Positions 45,241-53,166 of a stretch of 64,000 nucleotides of DNA are shown here, one piece after another. Source of the stretch: Corynebacterium cystitidis (lineage in GTDB: Bacteria > Actinomycetota > Actinomycetes > Mycobacteriales > Mycobacteriaceae); contig NZ_LT906473.1 in NCBI RefSeq assembly GCF_900187295.1, forward strand, positions 1,612,001 to 1,676,000, written 5' to 3'. A program made the translations under genes and the position numbers. Below the pieces are notes generated by a model. That model worked only from the letters and a program-made list of their open reading frames with translations, did not search any database and was not told the DNA's origin. Numbering within the stretch: position 1 is the stretch's first letter; each line of letters starts with the position of its first letter.

Positions 45241-45897
45241 ATGGAAGACACCACAATAAGCACAGAATCGAACACAGAAATGAGCACAGTAAATTCCGCA
45301 GATACTGGTTTGATCATTGGTACTGACGGTAAAGCGCGTCCCAGATGGGCCACCGCGAGCGACATGCTGCGCACGTACTATGACACCGAATGGGGCATGC
45401 CGGTTCGAACCGAGCAGGGTGTGTATGAAAGGCTCTGCCTGGAAGGTTTCCAAGCTGGGCTGTCCTGGCAGTTAGTCCTTCGCAAAAGGGACGCGCTGCG
45501 GGAATACTTTCATGGCTTTGACCCCGATCGTGTTGCGTCTATGGGCGGCATCGAGGATGCGCTTAACGACGATCGCTTGATCCGTAATCGCCTCAAACTC
45601 CAGGCCGTAATCACTAATGCTCGGGCCACGCTCGCTCTACGCGACGACCCAGAAGTAGACGGAGGACTGGCAGAATTTATCTGGTCATTCCAGCCGAAAT
45701 CTACTCCACAGCCGCGAACACTAGATGAGGTGCCGACAACCTCCGACGAGTCAGTAGCGATGGCACGGGCACTAAAGGAAAAAGGGTTTAAGTTTGTGGG
45801 CCCAACTACCTGCTTCGCGCTCATGGAAGCGATTGGCATCGTCGACACACACCTCGTGGGCTCATGGAGGCGTGGTTCTTCTGGAGTGTGGGCATAA
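45241..45897 (+). CDS. tag: DNA-3-methyladenine glycosylase I, lacking the usual zinc ligands
   Basis: 218 residues. Removes 3-methyladenine from DNA. Family core is clear: YYDTEWGMPV, EGFQAGLSWQLVLRKRDA, GFKFVGPTTCFALMEAIG, DTHLVGSW. In E. coli Tag a zinc snap joins Cys4, His17, His175 and Cys179. Here the equivalent positions appear to be Arg-Pro-Arg-Trp (no Cys), Tyr, His and Ser, so three of four ligands are gone while the catalytic Glu/Trp pocket remains. The enzyme probably folds without zinc. An extension of about 30 residues precedes the core. Paired with ogt. Confidence 0.93.
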   Translation: MEDTTISTESNTEMSTVNSADTGLIIGTDGKARPRWATASDMLRTYYDTEWGMPVRTEQGVYERLCLEGFQAGLSWQLVLRKRDALREYFHGFDPDRVASMGGIEDALNDDRLIRNRLKLQAVITNARATLALRDDPEVDGGLAEFIWSFQPKSTPQPRTLDEVPTTSDESVAMARALKEKGFKFVGPTTCFALMEAIGIVDTHLVGSWRRGSSGVWA

Positions 45898-45946
45898 CCA
45901 GGGCGCGTGCGAGCGCTGACTTTCGATCAGTGGTGGACTAATTCTT

Positions 45947-47113
45947 TTAGCCCACGCGACGCTCCGCGGCCCCAGGCACCGACGCCGGAGCGTCAGTGTC
46001 AGCGTCGTCAGCGTCGTCAGCGTCGTCAGCGTCGCTGTGAAATACTTGGGCCGATGTGACTGGGAGGTGATCAAAATCAGGTGATTCATCGTCCAGCTCT
46101 ACGATGATCGCACCAGGGCGACGCAGCTCCGCCGGAATTGGTGCTTCTTTGTCGGCGAAGCGCACCCCAAGGCGGGCGCGCCGCAACTGTCGTACACGAC
46201 GCAAGCGCAATTCCTGCTCCTGGCGTACTAGGGTGCGCAGCGCAATCAGGTACCACACCATCATCCCAACCACCACAGCAGGTGCGGCCCAGGCCCACCC
46301 ACCGGCGATCAACGCGAAGATTCCGCCGACGACTAGTGCTATGCACAGCCCGAAGAATGTCCGCTGGCGCCGCTGGTAGCGGGTCACTCGATGAGTCTTA
46401 TCGGCGACAGGATCCCAGCCGCCACGTCCGCGACGAGATTCCGCGAACGCGAGTTCTTCTTCAGTCAGCTCATCGTCCGGCTCAGTCAGTTTATCGTCCG
46501 GATCAGTCAGCTCGGCGGAGTCCTCGTTGACATCATGGGTGCTGTCCAGGATGGAGATAACGGTTGAGCCTGAAGACTCAAAGCCCAGATCCTCCGGGGT
46601 GAGGTACGACTCATGCGTTTCATAGGTGAGTTCCTCGTGGATGAGTCCCTCAGCATCCTCAGCATCCTCAGCATCCTCAGCATCCTCGCTGGAGTATTCG
46701 CTTTCTTCTTCGCCTGCAGGTACAACGCTGTCGAAAGTGTCCTCAGGGTGGTCGTCGACAAGCTCTCCCTCGATCGTGTCTTCAGCGCGGGTGGCAAAGA
46801 TTTCCCGGTCGCGGACGAGATCCGTGTCATCTATCAACAAGGTCGAGCCCGCAGGCTCCGCATCTACTTCGACAACCTCCAAGTCGAGGGCGTCATCGTC
46901 ACCGTAACGCACATCGGCGCGGGTCAATTTCGGCCGCCGACGTGGCTGAACCGGCTCCGTGCCCCCTTGATGCAGAACGCGGGTTTCGTCGTATGCCTCG
47001 CCAGACCGGCGGATTGGCTTACTGGTGCCGCCGAACACAAGAGGTGCAAGAACGAACAACCACACGACGACGATGAGGACGATCATCAGACTGCCGGACA
47101 CTGATCGCGCCAC
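45947..47113 (-). CDS. glpR: GlpR/SepX-type membrane protein, divisome receptor of Glp
   Basis: 388 residues. N-terminal transmembrane helix (about 8-28), a long acidic disordered stretch (about 60-245), then two hydrophobic helices (about 265-305) and a basic tail. In C. glutamicum GlpR binds the MoeA-like protein Glp, which binds FtsZ, and links septation to polar growth; Streptomyces SepX is related. Gene order galU-glp-rimJ-glpR supports this identity. The disordered part carries short repeats: EDAEDAEDAEDAEG, LTDPDDKLTEPDDELTEEEL as linked units, and near the end DDADDADDAD. Their DNA is repetitive and may change length. The start is GTG 47113; GTG 47101 has better spacing to GGAAG. Confidence 0.82.
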   Translation of the reverse strand: MARSVSGSLMIVLIVVVWLFVLAPLVFGGTSKPIRRSGEAYDETRVLHQGGTEPVQPRRRPKLTRADVRYGDDDALDLEVVEVDAEPAGSTLLIDDTDLVRDREIFATRAEDTIEGELVDDHPEDTFDSVVPAGEEESEYSSEDAEDAEDAEDAEGLIHEELTYETHESYLTPEDLGFESSGSTVISILDSTHDVNEDSAELTDPDDKLTEPDDELTEEELAFAESRRGRGGWDPVADKTHRVTRYQRRQRTFFGLCIALVVGGIFALIAGGWAWAAPAVVVGMMVWYLIALRTLVRQEQELRLRRVRQLRRARLGVRFADKEAPIPAELRRPGAIIVELDDESPDFDHLPVTSAQVFHSDADDADDADDADTDAPASVPGAAERRVG

Positions 47114-47210
47114 CTTCCCACTGGATAATTAGTACTCAAGCCTTCAGGCTATCGTCAGCGCAACTTCTCACCACGAGCCACGCCGGTAAAAATGCGAATC
47201 GTCCACAGCA

Positions 47211-47906
47211 TCAGGGCAGGACACGCCCCGCCCTGAGCAGCCGGGCGAGCGCAGAGTCCGGATAATCATCAATATTCTGCGCCACAAAGTGGTGGTCCTG
47301 CCAGCGGCCGTCGATATGCAAATTGCCTTTCAAAAAGCCTTCTCTCCGGTACCCCACCAACTCCAACACACGCCCGGATGCCGGATTGTGAGGCAAGAAA
47401 GTCGCTGTCAGACGGTGCAACCCCACCCTAGAAAACCCCAAATCAGTGCCAAGCGCACACGCAACCGTTGCCACGCCCTGTCCCATAAACGGCGAGGCAA
47501 CCCAGTACCCGATCCACGCCTCCCCGATCGAACCGTGCTGAATATTGCCGATGGTGACTTGGCCCGCAAACTCGCCGTTGACCTCAATCACCAGCGGGAC
47601 AACAATGCCTTTCGTCGCCCACCCACGCAAGTTACGGAAGTTAATCCGCCATGCCGCGGTGGTATGCGCCGACTTCCACGTGCCCGCCACGGTCGGTTCC
47701 ACTGGACGCAGCCAGTGCTCGTCGAGAATCCGCAGCTCGCTCCACGTCGGCCCATCCGAAGACAAGAGGGGACGCAGCCGAATCCGCCAACCGTTAGGAA
47801 GAACAACTGTGCGGGTCGCCTCCGGCCACCCAGGGTGGATGGCATGACGCGAACCCGTAGAGGGAGAACGAACACGGCGCGCCCCGAAACCAAGAAAGTC
47901 ATACAT
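47211..47906 (-). CDS. rimJ: GNAT N-acetyltransferase, RimJ-like
   Basis: 231 residues from the ATG at 47906. GNAT fold of the RimJ/RimL branch: RLRPLLSSDGPTW, GEAWIGYWVASPFMGQGVA (read as the acetyl-CoA loop in two parts) and HRLTATFLPHNPASGRVLELVGYRREG. Such enzymes acetylate protein N-termini or small molecules. The frame continues 28 residues upstream without family likeness. Conserved in this operon between glp and glpR; an involvement in division is not known. Confidence 0.85.
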   Translation of the reverse strand: MYDFLGFGARRVRSPSTGSRHAIHPGWPEATRTVVLPNGWRIRLRPLLSSDGPTWSELRILDEHWLRPVEPTVAGTWKSAHTTAAWRINFRNLRGWATKGIVVPLVIEVNGEFAGQVTIGNIQHGSIGEAWIGYWVASPFMGQGVATVACALGTDLGFSRVGLHRLTATFLPHNPASGRVLELVGYRREGFLKGNLHIDGRWQDHHFVAQNIDDYPDSALARLLRAGRVLP

Positions 47907-47928
47907 AAAAGTTAAATTCCAAGCCCAA

Positions 47929-49209
47929 CTAGGAGCGCTGCTGCATAAACAGCACGTCAACAACGTCACCAGGGCGGACCTCAGTGACATCCTCTGGAAT
48001 CCTGATCATGGCATTAGATTCAGCCAGACCTGCAAGCAGGTGTTCCGCGCCGCCACGCGTTCCGACGAGGCCCTCTACCAGGTAGTCCCGTGTTTCTGCA
48101 TCGCGCATCAGGCGGGCTCGGATATAGCCACGGCGGCCGGATACGGAAGAGATGTGGCCCAACGCGCGAGCCTGAACGCTGCGGCGCTGCGCCACCCGCT
48201 TCCCCAGGGACGTACGAATAGCGGGGCGCACGATGACATCAAAAACCACCAACGCGCTCACAGGATTTGATGGCAGAAGGAAAACTGGAACACGGTCCTG
48301 CCCCAACAGGCCAAAACCCTGGGTCGAACCGGGATGCATCGCGACACGCGTGGTGTCGATATCACCCAGCTCTGCAAGCACTGCGTGCAGGGCCTCAGCA
48401 CCCGAGCCACCAACAGCGCCGGAAATGACAACAAACTCGCTACGAGACACCTCATTAGCAATCAGTTCACGGAGCCGTCGTGGTTCCGCATTCGCGATGC
48501 CAACTCGGTGTACATCCGCCCCCGCTTCCTTCGCTGCGGCAGCTAAAGAGTAGGAGTTTATGTCAAACACTTGGCCCAAACTTGGATCTCGGTCAATGTC
48601 AACCAACTCGTATCCAAACGACATGATGGTCACCCGCGGGCGGGGATACACCAAAACTTTGTCGCGTCCCGCAGCAGCTAACAAGCCGATCTGGGCTGGG
48701 CCCAACACAACTCCGGCTGATACGGCAACATCGCCTGGCTGAATATCAGCCCCTTCCTTCCGGATGAAATCCCCGGAACTTACTGGCTGGTGCGCAACCA
48801 TCCGTTTCCGTCCGCGGTCCGACCACCCCAAGGGCAACACCGCGTCTGCCAACGTCGGGATCGGGGCGCCCGTAGCAACGCGCACCACTTGACGGGGCTG
48901 CAAACGCAGAGGCTTTTGCGAACCGGCAGCAACCTCACCAACAACAGGAAAAGAACGCTCAGACGATGGGGGTTGCTCATTGTCGCGGCCCCTTTTCTGG
49001 CTACCACTTAAACCACGCGTACCGCCCACATCAACAGAACGAACTGCATAGCCATCAACCGCCGCCTGGGCAAACCCTGGCACCGGACGGGTAGCTTCTA
49101 CTTCCTCCGCACACATCAAACCGAGAGCATCGGTGATACCAATCCGGACAGGTTCAGGAGTCGGGGCGGCATCAACCACCATGGCTAGTTGTTCTTCCAC
49201 GCTGCGCAC
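47929..49209 (-). CDS. glp: MoeA/gephyrin-like protein Glp
   Basis: 426 residues with the four MoeA domains: VEEQLAMVVDA, ATRPVPGFAQAAVDGYAV, and the MPT-binding region (GAVGGSGAEALHAVL, GSTQGFGLL, LPSNPVSALVVFDV). In M. tuberculosis the gene at this place is called moeA1, but in C. glutamicum the orthologue Glp binds FtsZ and the membrane receptor GlpR and serves cell division instead of molybdenum cofactor synthesis. There is no molybdenum cofactor gene cluster in the window apart from the distant moaB-like gene. An insert of basic/polar residues (about 62-95) lies within domain II. Confidence 0.85.
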   Translation of the reverse strand: MRSVEEQLAMVVDAAPTPEPVRIGITDALGLMCAEEVEATRPVPGFAQAAVDGYAVRSVDVGGTRGLSGSQKRGRDNEQPPSSERSFPVVGEVAAGSQKPLRLQPRQVVRVATGAPIPTLADAVLPLGWSDRGRKRMVAHQPVSSGDFIRKEGADIQPGDVAVSAGVVLGPAQIGLLAAAGRDKVLVYPRPRVTIMSFGYELVDIDRDPSLGQVFDINSYSLAAAAKEAGADVHRVGIANAEPRRLRELIANEVSRSEFVVISGAVGGSGAEALHAVLAELGDIDTTRVAMHPGSTQGFGLLGQDRVPVFLLPSNPVSALVVFDVIVRPAIRTSLGKRVAQRRSVQARALGHISSVSGRRGYIRARLMRDAETRDYLVEGLVGTRGGAEHLLAGLAESNAMIRIPEDVTEVRPGDVVDVLFMQQRS

Positions 49210-49247
49210 GGCAACTCCTTCACGTCAGTGGGTTCAAAGATACTGAG

Positions 49248-50186
49248 CTAGCGGTTCTGCGCCTCGTAATCAGCGATGATCTGTTTCACAGCCTTAAAGA
49301 TTGCCGGCCCATACTCTGCGTGGCGAATCCCAAAATCAACATTGGCAGGAATATATCCCGCAGGATTGCCCAAATCATGGCGTTTGCCTTCATGAATCAC
49401 AATATGCACAGGGTGGCCTTCCTGAATCATCAACTCGATGGCGTCAGTAAGCTGAAGTTCACCACCCTTGCCGGGAGTGATGCGTCGTAAAGCGTCAAAA
49501 ATCCCACGGTCGAGCAGGTAACGTCCAGCTGCGACCAGCGTCGACGGGGCATCAGCGGGATCCGGCTTCTCTACCATTCCGCGGACAGATTTCACTCGCG
49601 CGGTAGGTAACGAAGAAGCAGAATCAATCTCTTCCACGTCGAACACGCCGTAGTTGAACACTTCCTCGCGCGATACATTAAAGGCACACAACACGCTCCC
49701 ACCAAGCTCTGCACGCACCTTGGCCATCTTGCTCATCACATCATTGGGCAGCACGATATCGTCGGGCAGCATCACGGCAACCACGTCTTCATCATCATCA
49801 AGCACTGATTCTGCCAGCCCAACGGCGTGTCCAAGCCCGAGTGGCTTATCTTGCGTCACCTCAACCGCAGTGACTAGGGAGTGTGCTCGCGCAACCTTCT
49901 GAACCTGCTCACCCTTGCCGCGATCTGCTAGCGTCGCACAAAGCTCATCGAAGGGCCCAAAATGGCGCATCACTTCACCTTTTTCTGGCGCCGTGATCAC
50001 TGCGAGACGCTTCGCACCAAGCGCCGCCGCTTCTTCGGCAATCAGCTCGATTCCAGGGGTGTTAACAACGGGCAAGAGTTCCTTTGGCACCGTCTTGGTG
50101 GCAGGGAGGAAACGTGTACCCATGCCAGCTGCTGGCACGACCACGGTTTTCACTCCATGTTGGAGGTCTTCGTTCGGCTTCCGCAT
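49248..50186 (-). CDS. galU: UTP--glucose-1-phosphate uridylyltransferase
   Basis: 312 residues. Makes UDP-glucose, the donor for trehalose, arabinogalactan precursors and probably the sulfoquinovose route. Motifs: VVPAAGMGTRFLPATKTVPKE region with the UTP-binding loop, VMLPDDIVL, and LQLTDAI. Full length. First gene of the galU-glp-rimJ-glpR operon, 38 bases before glp; the start is 61 bases from the divergent fthC gene. Confidence 0.95.
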   Translation of the reverse strand: MRKPNEDLQHGVKTVVVPAAGMGTRFLPATKTVPKELLPVVNTPGIELIAEEAAALGAKRLAVITAPEKGEVMRHFGPFDELCATLADRGKGEQVQKVARAHSLVTAVEVTQDKPLGLGHAVGLAESVLDDDEDVVAVMLPDDIVLPNDVMSKMAKVRAELGGSVLCAFNVSREEVFNYGVFDVEEIDSASSLPTARVKSVRGMVEKPDPADAPSTLVAAGRYLLDRGIFDALRRITPGKGGELQLTDAIELMIQEGHPVHIVIHEGKRHDLGNPAGYIPANVDFGIRHAEYGPAIFKAVKQIIADYEAQNR

Positions 50187-50247
50187 AAGGATTAAGTCTA
50201 CCCCGCGCCGCCACCAAAAATTGTTAGCGCCCCTCTATGGTTGGGTT

Positions 50248-50844
50248 ATGCCTGAGAAAAAGAAGCGCAAAGATGACATTCGCGCCCGATTGCGTAGCGC
50301 CCGCGCAGATATGTCAGCCACACGCACCGAGAAGAGACGGGCGGACGCTTCCATTGTGGCTTTCGCAGCGGCCTACGTCCGCGGATTGAAAAACCCCTCC
50401 CCACACGTCGCAGCCTATTGCCCGCTTCCCGAGGAGCCCGGCTACGATTATTTGCTCACCGCCTTAGCCTCACAAGCAGCGTCGATTTTGTTGCCAATCG
50501 CCATGCCCAGCGGCGCGCTTGAGTGGGCACCCTACCGCGGACAATCGGACCTCGAGTCCGGAACATTAGGCATTTGGCAGCCCACCGGACCCCGCCACGG
50601 CAATGAGGCGCTGGCTCGCTGCGACGCAATCTTCCTTCCCGCGCTCGCCATCGACGCCAATGGCAACAGGCTAGGCAAAGGCGCCGGCTACTACGATCGC
50701 GCGTTGGCGGGCATCAAAGGTCACGTACCGGTAATCGCGTTGGTGTACGACCATGAGCTTATCGACGAGCTACCGTCCAACGAATTCGATATCCCCGTCG
50801 ACTCCGCCATCACCCCAGCAGGTTTCCACGACCTTCAGGCTTAG
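50248..50844 (+). CDS. 5-formyltetrahydrofolate cyclo-ligase
   Basis: 198 residues from the ATG at 50248. Converts 5-formyl-THF to 5,10-methenyl-THF using ATP. Motifs: basic N-terminal KKKRKDDIRARLR, LPAL, and the signature GKGAGYYDR near the C-terminus. Divergent from galU as in mycobacteria. Confidence 0.92.
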   Translation: MPEKKKRKDDIRARLRSARADMSATRTEKRRADASIVAFAAAYVRGLKNPSPHVAAYCPLPEEPGYDYLLTALASQAASILLPIAMPSGALEWAPYRGQSDLESGTLGIWQPTGPRHGNEALARCDAIFLPALAIDANGNRLGKGAGYYDRALAGIKGHVPVIALVYDHELIDELPSNEFDIPVDSAITPAGFHDLQA

Positions 50845-50860
50845 GCTTTGACGGAGCCAT

Positions 50861-50892
50861 CGACAACGGCGAGTTTCGACAACGGCGAGTTT
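50861..50892. repeat. 16-bp tandem duplication after the cyclo-ligase gene
   Basis: CGACAACGGCGAGTTT at 50861-50876 and directly again at 50877-50892, in the leader of the SAF-domain gene. A simple recent duplication; no function is seen. Confidence 0.85.
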
Positions 50893-50940
50893 TTCCATCT
50901 GGAGGGGAACCGAACCGCAATCCAGGCAGTCTAAAAGGGT

Positions 50941-51663
50941 ATGACACCTCCTGTAGCTTCCGAGTTCTCTCCGACAATCTCATCGACGCTCTCCTCGGCC
51001 CGCAACGCTTTGGTGACGCCTGGATACCAACGAGCACGAATGATGCGTCGTGTGTTAGCGCTGGCCCTGTGTGTGGTCGCGTTTGCCAGTGGACTGGCGT
51101 CGTTACGCGCGACCGACCCAGCAATTGTCACGTACGCTGTCGATGTACCAGCTGGGACAGTGCTTAACGACGAGCACCTGCAACTTACTCGTGTACCGGC
51201 ATCAATCGTTCCTGCGCGCTCCACGGATAACGTGGAAGAGGTAGTTGGCCAGGTTGCGGCAACACATGGATCTCCTGGGCAGCCCGTAGCCACGAACCAC
51301 CTTCTCGGAGAAGAACTGACCGCCGATTTTGTCAGGTCCGACACAGATGAGGGAGGTGGGGTGACCTACACCATGGTTCCAGTCAAGTTGGCGGAACCCG
51401 ACATTCTGCCTCTTCTTCATTCCGGTGATGAGGTGAGTGTGATTTCCACTAACGACGACGGAGCCCATCCGCGGGTTATTGCCGCAGGGGGACGGGTGAT
51501 CCTTGCAGGCCAAGAATCGGACACTGCAACAGACTCAGTGCTGATTTCACTGAGTGAAAGCGATGCGCACGCAGTGGCCTCCGCCTCCCTCAACCAACCG
51601 CTTACAGTTATCTTGACAGGGGAACGGACGCGTACCACCTCGCCCGATGGCGCTCCGGGATGA
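50941..51663 (+). CDS. SAF-domain membrane protein (CpaB/RcpC-like)
   Basis: 240 residues. N-terminal cytoplasmic part (1-33), one transmembrane helix (about 36-56), then an extracytoplasmic SAF domain (VDVPAGTVLNDEHLQLTRVP) and a second beta-rich domain (VPVKLAEPDILPLLHSGDEVSVIS). This matches the CpaB/RcpC pilus assembly fold, but no Flp pilus genes lie near. The conserved place between the cyclo-ligase gene and mscL is shared with other actinobacteria. Role unknown; glycan binding at the envelope is possible. Confidence 0.8.
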   Translation: MTPPVASEFSPTISSTLSSARNALVTPGYQRARMMRRVLALALCVVAFASGLASLRATDPAIVTYAVDVPAGTVLNDEHLQLTRVPASIVPARSTDNVEEVVGQVAATHGSPGQPVATNHLLGEELTADFVRSDTDEGGGVTYTMVPVKLAEPDILPLLHSGDEVSVISTNDDGAHPRVIAAGGRVILAGQESDTATDSVLISLSESDAHAVASASLNQPLTVILTGERTRTTSPDGAPG

Positions 51664-51770
51664 TCCAAGTAGCTTGAACAGCTCCCTAGTTGTAAAGTGC
51701 TACCGGTACCTGTGTACACCCTGAGGATGTACATGACACCAGAAATATCGTTTCCTATGAAGGAGAAACT

Positions 51771-52184
51771 ATGCTGCAAGGCTTCAAAGAATTTATCATG
51801 CGCGGTAATGTCATCGAGCTGGCCGTCGGTGTCGTCATCGGCGCGGCGTTCACGGGCATTGTTACCGCTTTCTCAGATAACCTCATCAACCCCCTGATCG
51901 CTGCCCTGGGTGGCGCAGACTTCTCCGGGCTCGGATTCCACGTCATCCCCGGCAATGATGCGACCTTCTTGGACTTCGGTGCAGTGATCACCGCGGCCAT
52001 CAACTTCCTGCTCATCGCGGCAGTCGTGTACTTCGCTATTGTCGCACCAATGAACAAGCTGAGTGAGGCCCAGGCGCGCCGCAAGGGTGTTGACCCTGAG
52101 GAACCAGCACCGACTGATGTAGAGCTGCTCGCCGAGATCCGCGATCTGCTGCAATCCCAAGCAGGCAAAACCGACACTGTGTAG
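51771..52184 (+). CDS. mscL: Large-conductance mechanosensitive channel MscL
   Basis: 137 residues. Two transmembrane helices: the pore helix NVIELAVGVVIGAAFTGIV and the second (about 64-86, AVITAAINFLLIAAVVYFAI), then the cytoplasmic helix. Opens at high membrane tension to release solutes on osmotic downshock. Length and sequence are typical. A strong terminator follows. Confidence 0.96.
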   Translation: MLQGFKEFIMRGNVIELAVGVVIGAAFTGIVTAFSDNLINPLIAALGGADFSGLGFHVIPGNDATFLDFGAVITAAINFLLIAAVVYFAIVAPMNKLSEAQARRKGVDPEEPAPTDVELLAEIRDLLQSQAGKTDTV

Positions 52185-52220
52185 CCTGACCAGGGCTTTT
52201 AGCCCTACCGCGAGAAGCAA

Positions 52221-52257
52221 AAATCTGGCCCAGCGCTGAATGCGAGAGGCCAGATTT
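52221..52257 (+). terminator. Terminator after mscL
   Basis: AAATCTGGCC (52221-52230) pairs exactly with GGCCAGATTT (52248-52257) around a 17-base loop; the 3' arm ends in TTTCTTA. The 5' flank carries AAAA, so it may also serve the convergent small gene that ends at 52284. Confidence 0.8.
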
Positions 52258-52283
52258 CTTATCGTTTCTGCCAGCGGAGCAGA

Positions 52284-52499
52284 CTACTCGCCGTGATGGG
52301 GCGGGCGCTCGTTGTGATAGAACTCCTCCCCCTCCAAGGTTTCCGCGCCGACCTCGTCGTCAAGCTCCACCATGCGAATCTCATCGCTGCTGGAAGCAGA
52401 CTGACCACCAGGGGTATCCATCGAGCGATCATAATCGCCGGCGGGGGACTTCTTCACTACGCGACGACCTCGGCGCCGAGGACCAGACGATTGCGTCAA
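52284..52499 (-). CDS. Small acidic/basic hypothetical protein, 71 residues
   Basis: Basic N-terminus (GPRRRGRRVVKKS), acidic second half (DEVGAETLEGEEFY) and a His-rich end. Low complexity and probably disordered. Downstream of moaB on the same strand with 48 bases between them. The reading frame is bounded by a terminator, and the sequence has coding-like codon use, so a real gene is likely. No family recognised. Confidence 0.55.
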   Translation of the reverse strand: MTQSSGPRRRGRRVVKKSPAGDYDRSMDTPGGQSASSSDEIRMVELDDEVGAETLEGEEFYHNERPPHHGE

Positions 52500-52547
52500 A
52501 GCACTCCCTCACTTTCACCCTGGGCAGCTCGATGCTGCCGATTGTGT

Positions 52548-53111
52548 TTATTGCACACTGTATTTGTTGAGCTCACTGAGCAGATGGAGTACAAGAGGCA
52601 TCGCTGTAGCAATACCATCACGGATCGCCTTGCGCGATGATGCAAGGTTCACAACTACTGTGCCCGCAGACACTCCACAGATCCCGCGCGACGTGCACGC
52701 ATCAACAGCACCGACGGCGTGGCCGGAATTCCGCACAGCCTGCCCGACACCAGGTACTAGCTGATCAATGACACCGCGGGTCGCTTCTGGGGCTTTATCT
52801 CGCGGTCCGACGCCGGTACCACCGACGGTTAGAACGAGGTCCACACCGCCGACTACTGCAGTCTCGATGGACTTACGAATATCCGATTTCTTCGACCGCA
52901 CGTTAACCACACCGTCCACCTTGAATCCCGCCTCGGAGAGCAACTCGAAGACGAGGTCCCCTGTGCCGTCGTCGCCTTCGTCATATTTATGGTCCGAAAT
53001 GAGGACAACGAGTGCGCGCCGTACTCGAGGAAGATCGTCCACCAACTCAGCAGCTCTCAAGTAAGCGTCATCCGGCTCGGCAAACTCGAGGTCATCGAGA
53101 GTTTTACTCAC
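52548..53111 (-). CDS. MoaB/MogA-like molybdopterin-binding domain protein
   Basis: 187 residues. MoCF-biosynthesis fold: ALVVLISDHKYDEGDDGTGDLV, LVLTVGGTGVGPRDKAPEAT (the MPT-binding loop) and GVSAGTVVVNLASSRKA. About 30 extra N-terminal residues precede the domain. The M. tuberculosis counterpart in this position is moaB2, next to pepD. Since the window lacks other cofactor genes, the job may be something other than cofactor synthesis. It lies 55 bases after the htrA stop and is probably on the mprA-mprB-htrA transcript. Confidence 0.85.
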   Translation of the reverse strand: MSKTLDDLEFAEPDDAYLRAAELVDDLPRVRRALVVLISDHKYDEGDDGTGDLVFELLSEAGFKVDGVVNVRSKKSDIRKSIETAVVGGVDLVLTVGGTGVGPRDKAPEATRGVIDQLVPGVGQAVRNSGHAVGAVDACTSRGICGVSAGTVVVNLASSRKAIRDGIATAMPLVLHLLSELNKYSVQ

Positions 53112-53166
53112 GGGTTCTCCTTCAACAAAGTAGTAGGCAGACTCTAATTAGAGGCCTACTGGTAAC

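Noticed and set aside
46640..46690. Regular 9-base repeats considered as CRISPR-like
   Set aside because: They are in frame inside glpR and encode EDA units; no spacers.
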